From: JAPLCX01 sp964460305
GTDB taxonomy: Bacteria > Auribacterota > Tritonobacteria > UBA1439
Direction: 5' to 3'
Assembly (NCBI GenBank): GCA_964460305.1
Contig: CAYWRA010000054.1
Location: 1-17,451, forward strand
Length of the DNA stretch: 17,451 nucleotides
In this document: positions 7,154 to 13,201 of the stretch, piece after piece
How the letters are laid out: each line of letters opens with the position of its first letter
How positions within the stretch are numbered: the first letter of the stretch is position 1
Program-made: the position numbers and the translations under genes
Notes under the pieces: model-generated
Database searches by the model: none
What the model was told of the DNA's origin: nothing
The model's input: the letters and a program-made list of their open reading frames with translations, nothing else

Positions 7154-7909
7154 ATGAAGCGCGTGCCGGTTGCTGTTGCCATCGCGATTATGCTCACAGT
7201 GGCGTGTGGTTGCATTGGTGATGGAAAATCGAGTGAGTCAAAGGTCAGTCAGGACGCCGCGGTAACGAAGGAGGCGGATGTGAAAGGGAAGCCGGCGGAT
7301 GGGAGTTCTCTCTCTCAAGATGAAAAGAAAACGCTCCTCAAGATCGCGAGGGACACGGTCGAGAAATATGTGAGGGAACAGAAGTCCCCCGAGCTAAAAA
7401 ATTACCGCCTCACGGACCGGCTGATGGAAAAACGCGGGGCGTTTGTCACGATCACGAACCCCACCCGTTCCAACCCAGTGTACCCCGAGCCGCTGAGGGG
7501 GTGCATAGGAAACTTTGTCTCATCCGCGCCGCTCGCCGAGACCGTCAGGGAGATGGCGGTCTCGGCATGCAGCAGCGATCACCGCTTCCCCCCGGTCTCC
7601 GAAAAAGAGCTCGGGTACATAAAAATAGAGATCTCCGCCCTCTCGCCGCTTGTTCCCATCAAAGATCCGCTCTCGATACGGAAGGGAGTCCATGGCATCT
7701 ATATCAAGGAAAAACATGGATGGGGAGGGGGAACCTATCTCCCCCAGGTCTGGAGCGAGCATTTTTCCGACAAGGACGCCGAGTTCTTCTGGAACCACCT
7801 ATGCCAATACAAGGCCGGGCTCCCCGCCGGCGCATGGCGGCATCCCGACCAGTACGAGATTTTGGTGTACACCGCGGATGTGTTTGGGGAGGGCGAGGAG
7901 AAAAAATGA
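7154..7909 (+). CDS. AMMECR1-family protein (AmmeMemoRadiSam system protein A), predicted lipoprotein
   Basis: This 251-residue protein has the AMMECR1 signature LRGCIG at residues 114-119. Other family blocks follow: SDHRFPPVSEKEL (141-153), IKIEISALSPL (156-166) and the glycine-rich HGWGGGTYLPQVW (188-200). The family is widespread and its biochemical role is unknown. Residues 1-20 form a signal sequence with a hydrophobic core ending in VACGC; Cys18 or Cys20 could be lipidated, though neither lipobox is ideal. A polar spacer of about 35 residues precedes the domain. AGGGGG at 7142-7147 supports the start. Together with the preceding MEMO gene this is the usual A/B pair in order B-A, but in an exported form. 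Confidence 0.92.
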   Translation: MKRVPVAVAIAIMLTVACGCIGDGKSSESKVSQDAAVTKEADVKGKPADGSSLSQDEKKTLLKIARDTVEKYVREQKSPELKNYRLTDRLMEKRGAFVTITNPTRSNPVYPEPLRGCIGNFVSSAPLAETVREMAVSACSSDHRFPPVSEKELGYIKIEISALSPLVPIKDPLSIRKGVHGIYIKEKHGWGGGTYLPQVWSEHFSDKDAEFFWNHLCQYKAGLPAGAWRHPDQYEILVYTADVFGEGEEKK

Positions 7910-7923
7910 ATGGGTGAGACGGT

Positions 7924-7988
7924 GAAACGGAGAGTCGGTGATGCAGTGATTATATCGCCCCTTTTCCGTCTCGCCGTCTCTCCGTTTC
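7924..7988. repeat. inverted repeat in the leuS leader
   Basis: The 18-base arms at 7924-7941 (GAAACGGAGAGTCGGTGA) and 7971-7988 (TCGCCGTCTCTCCGTTTC) pair at 16 positions, one mismatch being G-U. The right arm ends directly against the leuS ribosome binding site (GAGGA, 7989-7993), so a transcript hairpin here could affect leuS translation. The arms share short GACGG/GTGA-type units and look like a dispersed spacer repeat rather than a T-box; I see none of the T-box conserved bases. Confidence 0.7.
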
Positions 7989-7997
7989 GAGGAATAT

Positions 7998-10484
7998 ATG
8001 AGAAGCCAATATGATCCCAAAAAGTTAGAGTCAAAATGGCAGCGGCGCTGGGTCGAGAGCGGTCTCTTCAAGGCCCCGGATAATTCAGAGAAGCCCAAGT
8101 TCTACTGCCTCATGATGTTTCCGTACCCCTCCGCCGCGCTCCACGTCGGCCACGGCAGGAACTACATCATCGGCGACGTCGTCGCCCGCTACAAGCTTAT
8201 GCGCGGCTATAACGTCCTAACCCCGATGGGATGGGACGCATTCGGGCTCCCCGCGGAGAACGCCGCAATCCAGGGCGGTCTTCCTCCTTGGGAAAGCACG
8301 ATGCGCAACATCGCCACCATGAAACGCCAAATGCGCGACTGGGGGGTCTGCTATGACTGGGACAGGGAAGTGACCTCCTGCCTTCCGGACTACTACCGCT
8401 GGACGCAGTGGCTTTTCCTGAAACTATACGAGAACGGGCTTGCCTATAGAAAGCTGGCCTCCGTCAACTGGTGCCCCTCCTGCCCGACGGTCCTCGCGAA
8501 CGAGCAGGTGGTGGATGGGAAGTGCTGGAGGTGTTCCACCCCCGTCGTCCAGAAGGATCTGGAGCAGTGGTTCTTCAAGACTACCGCATATGCACAGAGG
8601 CTCCTCGACGATCTGGACCGGCTCGACCACTGGCCCGAGCGGGTGAAGACGATGCAGCGGAACTGGATCGGCCGGAGCGAGGGTTGCGAGATCGACTTCC
8701 GCCTCGCCTCTACGGATGAGACGGTCACCTGTTTCACCACGCGCCTCGATACGATTTACGGGGCGACCTATATGGTCCTTGCGCCGGAGCATCCCCTAGT
8801 GAAGAAGATCAGCCGGAGTAGTCCGCGCGGAGAAGAGATCGCGCGGTTCGTGGAGGAGGCTGGCAGGCAGGACCGTTTCATGCGCACGGCGGACGAGACG
8901 GAGAAGGTGGGGCTCTTCACCGGAGAGGAAGTGATCAATCCGTTCAACGGGGAGAAGATCCCCCTCTGGATATCGAACTATGTGCTTATGGAATACGGCA
9001 CGGGCGCGGTGATGGCCGTTCCAGCGCATGATTCGAGAGATTTCGAGTTCGCGCGGAAATACGGGCTCCCGATCCGCCTCGTGATCCGGGATCCGGAGCG
9101 CGGCCCGGCCCCGGGAAAATTGGAGGAGGCATACGAGGGAGACGGCATCCAGGTGAGCTCGGGCGCCTTCGATGGATTGCCGAACAGGGAAGCGTTGGAA
9201 AAGATGGCCGATCTCATGGAGTCGAAGGGGTTCGGCAGGAGGAAGGTGCACTACCGGCTCCGCGACTGGCTCATTTCCAGGCAACGCTACTGGGGCGCGC
9301 CGGTGCCGATCGTCTATTGCGATTCATGCGGCATCGTGCCCGTGCCGGAAAATGAGCTTCCCGTCTTGCTCCCCCAGGAAGTTCAATTCACACCAACGGG
9401 CGAGTCTCCGTTGGCCGGCTGCGAGTCTTTTGTGAATACGCGTTGCCCGGCATGCGGCGGCAAGGCGCGGCGGGAGACGGACACTATGGACACTTTCATC
9501 GACTCGAGCTGGTATTATCTGAGATATATCTCGCCGAGGGACGGCAAGAAACCGTTCGACTCCGCGCTCGTCAACCGATGGCTCCCGGTGGACCAATACA
9601 TAGGCGGCATCGAACATGCCATACTTCACCTCCTCTATTCCCGCTTTGTGACCAAGGCGCTACAGGGAATGGGGTATGTGGGTTTCGCCGAGCCGTTCGA
9701 GAACCTTTTCACGCAGGGAATGATCATCAAGGATGGGGCGAAGATGTCGAAGTCGGTGGGTAACACCGTGAGCCCGGATGCCCTGATTGAGAAGTACGGC
9801 GCCGACACGGTTCGTTTCTACACGCTCTTTATAGGGCCTCCGGAGAAAGACGCCGAGTGGCGCGATGAGAGCGTGGTGGGAGCATACCGGTTCTTGCGCG
9901 GCTTCTGGGATATTTTCTTCTCCGTGCTCGATGAGATCAAGGGAGCGGCGACAGCCCCGGGCGACTCGTCCTCGCCGGCAACGGCGGCTCTTAGGCGTAG
10001 CACTCACAAGACCATTAAAAAAGTGACGGACGACATCGAAAAGGATTTTCATTTCAATACGGCGCTCGCATCATTGATGGAGCTCGAGAACGCGGTGGGG
10101 GATTTCCTGCGAAAGGAAGGGCCGAGGAGCGCGGAAGAGACCGCAGCCGTCAGGGAGGCGCTCAGGACCATGCTCATGCTCATGGGGCCGTTCGTGCCGC
10201 ATATGGCGGAAGAACTCTGGGAGGCGCTTGGTGAGCAGGAGAGTATTTTCAAACACCCATGGCCTTCGTTTGCGCCGGAGCTGCTGGAAGAGGAACAGCA
10301 GACGGTCGTCGTTCAAGTCAACGGCAAGGTGCGGGGTAAGATGACGGTTCCCGTTGGCACGGGTGAGGAGACGGTCGTCGCAAGCGCTCTCGCCCATGAG
10401 CGGGTACGGGCGCACGTTGAGGGGAAGAAGGTGGTGAAGACCATCGTGGTCCCCGGGCGGTTGGTGAGCATCGTGGTGAAGTAA
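7998..10484 (+). CDS. leuS: leucyl-tRNA synthetase
   Basis: This class Ia synthetase charges tRNA-Leu with leucine at the expense of ATP in the cytosol. It has 828 residues, normal for bacterial LeuRS. The HIGH motif is HVGH (49-52). A zinc knuckle has Cys159, Cys162, Cys176 and Cys179. The CP1 editing domain contains the threonine-rich loop TTRLDT (247-252) and MAVPAHD (339-345), whose Asp345 is the conserved editing residue. KMSKS is at 582-586, and the C-terminal domain ends in VNGKVRG and a KTIVVPGRLVSIVV tail. The editing loop usually reads TTRPDT; Leu replaces the proline here. GAGGA at 7989-7993 supports the ATG. It follows the AMMECR1 gene after a hairpin-bearing 88-base gap. Confidence 0.98.
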   Translation: MRSQYDPKKLESKWQRRWVESGLFKAPDNSEKPKFYCLMMFPYPSAALHVGHGRNYIIGDVVARYKLMRGYNVLTPMGWDAFGLPAENAAIQGGLPPWESTMRNIATMKRQMRDWGVCYDWDREVTSCLPDYYRWTQWLFLKLYENGLAYRKLASVNWCPSCPTVLANEQVVDGKCWRCSTPVVQKDLEQWFFKTTAYAQRLLDDLDRLDHWPERVKTMQRNWIGRSEGCEIDFRLASTDETVTCFTTRLDTIYGATYMVLAPEHPLVKKISRSSPRGEEIARFVEEAGRQDRFMRTADETEKVGLFTGEEVINPFNGEKIPLWISNYVLMEYGTGAVMAVPAHDSRDFEFARKYGLPIRLVIRDPERGPAPGKLEEAYEGDGIQVSSGAFDGLPNREALEKMADLMESKGFGRRKVHYRLRDWLISRQRYWGAPVPIVYCDSCGIVPVPENELPVLLPQEVQFTPTGESPLAGCESFVNTRCPACGGKARRETDTMDTFIDSSWYYLRYISPRDGKKPFDSALVNRWLPVDQYIGGIEHAILHLLYSRFVTKALQGMGYVGFAEPFENLFTQGMIIKDGAKMSKSVGNTVSPDALIEKYGADTVRFYTLFIGPPEKDAEWRDESVVGAYRFLRGFWDIFFSVLDEIKGAATAPGDSSSPATAALRRSTHKTIKKVTDDIEKDFHFNTALASLMELENAVGDFLRKEGPRSAEETAAVREALRTMLMLMGPFVPHMAEELWEALGEQESIFKHPWPSFAPELLEEEQQTVVVQVNGKVRGKMTVPVGTGEETVVASALAHERVRAHVEGKKVVKTIVVPGRLVSIVVK

Positions 10485-10499
10485 AAACAGCTATTAATG

Positions 10500-10690
10500 G
10501 TAACCACAGAGGCCGCAGAGAAGGCACAGAGAAGGCACAGAGAAGGCACAGAGAACACAGAGAGATAACCCCAAATTCAGTTATAACCAGATGAACACGG
10601 ATTTCTATTCCAAGGAACCAGAAGCTGTTTTTGCTGTAGTAAATCTCTGTGTCCTCAGTGATTATTTCTCTGTGCACTCTGTGGTTTTAC
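10500..10690. repeat. 191-base element with inverted CACAGAG-type ends
   Basis: The left end starts GTAACCACAGAG (10500) and the right end finishes CTCTGTGGTTTTAC (10677-10690), reverse complements apart from small indels. Inside the left end, the 11-base unit GAAGGCACAGA is repeated exactly three times (10520-10552), followed by a degenerate fourth. The right half has matching CTCTGTG units. It lies between leuS and the SLBB/HhH gene and encodes no credible protein. No spacers separate the units, so it is not a CRISPR array. Confidence 0.75.
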
Positions 10691-10691
10691 T

Positions 10692-10748
10692 GTACCCTCT
10701 CCCGTCCCAAAGGGATCCCTTCGGGAAAGGGGCCCCTCCGGGGCGTGG
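10692..10748. repeat. GC-rich palindromic repeat, copy 1
   Basis: A CCCTCTCCCGTCCC start leads to the perfect 12-base palindrome AAGGGATCCCTT (10710-10721). A GGGGCCCC-centred core follows at 10725-10745, matching 18 of 21 positions of the copy at 13178-13198. It ends about 20 bases before the SLBB/HhH start codon and may fold in the transcript leader. Confidence 0.7.
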
Positions 10749-10765
10749 TTTAACCACTTGAAAGT

Positions 10766-11479
10766 ATGAAGTTTTATTATGAGGAGCGGGTGGCGGTTTT
10801 CCTCATCCTCGCGGTTGCGATTCCCGCCGCGCTGCTCATCGGGTATGTCAGGTATCCCAGGATATTTCTTCCACAGTCACAATTCAGCGCACGGGATTCG
10901 ATTGTCGTGACGGTCACGGGCGCAGTCGAGCGTCCCGGGACATACAGGGTATCAAAGGGGATGGTTGCCCGGGAAGCCGCTCTCATCGCGGGGCCGCGAG
11001 GGGATGCGGCGCTGGGATATCTTGATTCTCCCATAGCCCTCGTCGAGAACGAGGTCGTGTACGTACCCAAGGTCGGCGAGGGGATCGCCGCGAGGGAACG
11101 GAAGAGAGAGGACGAGCTCAGGCGCGTGCGACGGCCGGTCCAGGTGAAGCGCATCGACATCAACACCGCTCCCATTGACGAACTGGCGACAATACCCGGC
11201 ATTGGTGATAAAATGGCCGAGGCGATCGTCCTCGAACGCTCGATCAAGCCGTTTCGCAGCACGGATGAAATAGCGCGGGTGCCGGGGATAGGGAAGAAGA
11301 AGAGCGAGAAGATGAGGGAATACATTACGGTGGGGCAGCCCATGATTAAATCCCAAATCCCCCGCCCAACAACCGACCTCGAAGAGGCCCCTTTGGGGCG
11401 GGCAGGCAAACCCCAAATCCCAATAAAGAGGGTATGGGGAATCTTGGTTTGGGTTGAAATCTCACGGCTGGGATTTTAA
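10766..11479 (+). CDS. membrane-anchored SLBB and helix-hairpin-helix protein (ComEA-like)
   Basis: The 237-residue protein has one N-terminal membrane helix (about 9-27), an SLBB-like domain at about 45-112 (VTVTGAVERPGTYRVSKG), a charged linker, then two helix-hairpin-helix motifs at about 133-188 (DINTAPIDELATIPGIGDKM and VPGIGKKKSEKM). That is the layout of ComEA, the periplasmic DNA-binding protein of natural transformation. No comEC is visible, so a role in DNA uptake is possible but unproven. The ribosome binding site is poor. The last 45 residues (193-237) have no resemblance to the family and are encoded by dispersed repeats; the ancestral protein probably ended near residue 192. Confidence 0.85.
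   Translation: MKFYYEERVAVFLILAVAIPAALLIGYVRYPRIFLPQSQFSARDSIVVTVTGAVERPGTYRVSKGMVAREAALIAGPRGDAALGYLDSPIALVENEVVYVPKVGEGIAARERKREDELRRVRRPVQVKRIDINTAPIDELATIPGIGDKMAEAIVLERSIKPFRSTDEIARVPGIGKKKSEKMREYITVGQPMIKSQIPRPTTDLEEAPLGRAGKPQIPIKRVWGILVWVEISRLGF
11344..11421. repeat. dispersed repeats forming the 3' end of the SLBB/HhH gene
   Basis: GATTAAATCCCAAATCCCC (11344-11362) has a near-identical inverted counterpart at 5979-5996. The GC core at 11380-11400 matches the copy at 13178-13198 in 19 of 21 positions. AAACCCCAAATCCC (11408-11421) is another AAATCCC unit. All lie in frame inside the coding sequence. Confidence 0.75.
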
Positions 11480-11509
11480 AGTCTATTCACACAACAATTG
11501 GAGGTTGCC

Positions 11510-11887
11510 ATGAAGCGGAAGATATTGGGGATGATGGGGAAGATGGAAGTGCTCGTGCGCGAAGAGGGGAAGGTGGGGATCATCGAGGTGTCGGGAGAGA
11601 TCGACATTTATAACTGCGGCGAGCTCAGGAAGATCATCGACGAGTACATCAACCGCAAGATTACCAGGATCGTGGTGGATCTTGGGAAGGTCACCTACAT
11701 CGACAGCTCGACAATCGGGGTCCTTCTCTCCGAGCAGAAGCGTCTCGATGTCCAGCGGGGCGGTTTGAAACTCCTGAACGTCAAGGGCGCTCCCCGTAAC
11801 GTCATCGAGATGGCGCGGCTCCAGGACGTCTTCGCCATTTTCGATGATGAGCAAAAAGCGATCGAATCGTTCGGGGGGACCGCCTGA
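11510..11887 (+). CDS. STAS-domain protein, anti-anti-sigma factor-like
   Basis: The 125-residue single-domain STAS protein spans the domain at about 13-118: VREEGKVGIIEVSGEIDIYN, VVDLGKVTYIDSSTIGVLL, then GGLKLLNVKG. The DSS motif (Asp65-Ser66-Ser67) corresponds to the phosphorylated serine region of SpoIIAA/RsbV. Such proteins bind an anti-sigma kinase when unphosphorylated and free the sigma factor. ATG 11510 is preferred because GGAGG (11500-11504) lies 5 bases upstream; a TTG at 11498 overlaps that site. Its stop overlaps the next start by one base (TGATG), so the two are translationally coupled. No cognate kinase or PP2C phosphatase is in the window. The usual glycine after DSS is Thr68 here. 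Confidence 0.92.
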   Translation: MKRKILGMMGKMEVLVREEGKVGIIEVSGEIDIYNCGELRKIIDEYINRKITRIVVDLGKVTYIDSSTIGVLLSEQKRLDVQRGGLKLLNVKGAPRNVIEMARLQDVFAIFDDEQKAIESFGGTA

Positions 11888-12327
11888 TGTACTGTAGGCG
11901 CTGCGGGATCGACTGCTTCGGCGGGGGCTTATGCGAAAAATGCGGCGGCGCGCTGGAGAGGGGTGACGTGCAGTTTTCGCACATGGGGCAACCCCTCTTC
12001 CTTATGGGCGGCGCGCCGATGGGCGAAACCGTTCCTCCCATGCCCGTTGTCCGAGAGGAGGAGGAACCCGGGCGGTCGGATGGATGGCTGGTGCGGCTCG
12101 TCCGAAAGCTCGTCGAATCGGCGTTCGCGTGCGCGTTATTCAGCGTTGTGCTGCGCTTCGGCGCGTTCATGTTCAAGGTCGTTGACTCCCTGACGGCAAC
12201 CGGAGGCGACGTTCGCCCGGGGATAAGCCTTCTTGCCGAGATGAAAAAAGGGGTCGGCGGCTATGACGTGTTCTTTTGGGCGTTGATCGCGATTTTGGTA
12301 TTCAGATTCAGGCATAATCCCCGTTGA
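11887..12327 (+). CDS. zinc-ribbon membrane protein
   Basis: This 146-residue protein starts with a likely zinc ribbon: Cys3-x2-Cys6 and Cys16-x2-Cys19, with an extra Cys10. A Pro/Glu-rich linker follows (about 48-65). Two hydrophobic segments come next, at about 76-100 (AFACALFSVVLRFGAFMF) and 130-141 (FFWALIAILVF), ending in a basic RFRHNPR tail. This is the common pattern of an N-terminal cytosolic ribbon tethered to the inner membrane. The start overlaps the STAS stop by one base. I do not recognise a family beyond the ribbon; position suggests it works with the STAS and PhoU-like proteins. Confidence 0.8.
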   Translation: MYCRRCGIDCFGGGLCEKCGGALERGDVQFSHMGQPLFLMGGAPMGETVPPMPVVREEEEPGRSDGWLVRLVRKLVESAFACALFSVVLRFGAFMFKVVDSLTATGGDVRPGISLLAEMKKGVGGYDVFFWALIAILVFRFRHNPR

Positions 12328-12356
12328 GCGTTTGTATCCGGCGCGGGAGGATATCC

Positions 12357-12989
12357 ATGGCCGACGTGGAGCGCGAAAAATTCTTGAGACACCGCGATGC
12401 CCTGCGCGGCGAAATCCGCGACATGGCGGAGGGGATCGAACGGCTGTTCCACCTCGCGATGGAAGGCCTCGGACACTTCCGCGCCGGGAACCTCCGCCGG
12501 GTCGTCAATGGAGTGAAAGCGGTCGAGCCGGAGGCCGAGCGGCTCACGGCGTCTCTCGTCGCCATCGCTGAGGGGCGTCCGGATGCCGACGGGTCGGAGA
12601 TCCAACCATGCATCGTCGCTGTCAGCGAGCTGAAATTGATCGTCGGATGCATCGAGGATTTTTGCGAAGCGGCTGTGGCAAGGATCAAGGAAGGATTGCT
12701 CTTCAGCGATGAGGCGTTCAGGGATATCGAAGACCTCCACGCCGCGGTGGATTCGATTTTGCGCGGCGCCGTTCGAGCAGCCGGGGGAGAGAAACGCGGC
12801 TTGTCGCCGGAGGTGGAAGAGAAAGGCCGCGCGGTTGGAGCGATGATCAAAAATTTCAGCGCCGAGCATGAGAAGAGGCTCATGTCGGGCGTCTGCGATA
12901 TAAAGAGCTCCGCAATATTCCTGGATATCCTGGACGCCCTGGGGCGCATCGCCGGGCATGCGGTCGCCCTCGCGCGGACGGCCGCTTAA
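12357..12989 (+). CDS. PhoU-like helical protein
   Basis: From ATG 12357 the protein has 210 residues. It is almost entirely amphipathic helix and soluble. Two repeats look PhoU-like: an N-terminal half with EIRDMAEGIERLFHLAMEGL, and a C-terminal half ending FLDILDALGRIAGHAVALAR. The latter resembles the PhoU consensus in which a leucine-rich helix ends with an RIGDHA motif; here Asp is replaced by Ala (RIAGHA), which may weaken metal binding. PhoU proteins regulate phosphate uptake and the PhoR kinase, and PhoU domains also occur with Na/phosphate cotransporters. None of these is visible here. GGGAGG (12345-12350) supports ATG 12357; a TTG at 12324 overlaps the previous stop but lacks such a site. 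Confidence 0.65.
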   Translation: MADVEREKFLRHRDALRGEIRDMAEGIERLFHLAMEGLGHFRAGNLRRVVNGVKAVEPEAERLTASLVAIAEGRPDADGSEIQPCIVAVSELKLIVGCIEDFCEAAVARIKEGLLFSDEAFRDIEDLHAAVDSILRGAVRAAGGEKRGLSPEVEEKGRAVGAMIKNFSAEHEKRLMSGVCDIKSSAIFLDILDALGRIAGHAVALARTAA

Positions 12990-13050
12990 CCGTAGCGTTT
13001 TTATCCACGGATTAAAACCACAGCAGAAAGTTTAAGGTGTAGGATTTCCA

Positions 13051-13160
13051 CCACAGATTTACACAAGATTAGCACAAGATTTATTCCAACCAAATTCTCG
13101 TGAAAATCTTGTGTAATCTCGTGGTTTCCTGAATCTCCTCTGCGTTTATCAGCGTTAATC
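13051..13160. repeat. inverted and short-period repeats between converging genes
   Basis: The 20-base arms at 13051-13070 (CCACAGATTTACACAAGATT) and 13105-13124 (AATCTTGTGTAATCTCGTGG) form an inverted repeat with a 34-base loop. CTGCGTTTATCAGCGTTAAT and CTGCG units with a period near 11-12 follow at about 13139-13163. Similar units occur at 5690-5905. The spacer separates the PhoU-like gene from the minus-strand ATPase gene. Confidence 0.7.
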
Positions 13161-13174
13161 TGCGTCCAATTCTC

Positions 13175-13198
13175 CCCCGAAGGGGCCCCTTCGGGGCG
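13175..13198. repeat. GC-rich perfect palindrome, possible ATPase terminator
   Basis: Bases 13175-13196 are a perfect 22-base palindrome built from CCCCGAAGGGG and its complement. It lies 5 bases beyond the ATPase stop codon (minus strand) and about 185 bases after the PhoU-like stop. A transcript from either side would fold into a strong hairpin, but no T tract follows, so any terminator role would be atypical. Its core (13178-13198) is shared with 10725-10745 and 11380-11400. Confidence 0.75.
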
Positions 13199-13201
13199 TG
13201 T

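Noticed and set aside
7924..7988. T-box riboswitch upstream of leuS
   Set aside because: The leader is under 90 bases and shows no T-box consensus or specifier loop; the structure is built from short repeats.
10520..10552. Three tandem 11-base repeats that could suggest a CRISPR array
   Set aside because: Units are contiguous with no spacers, too short, and part of a larger inverted repeat; no cas genes are present.
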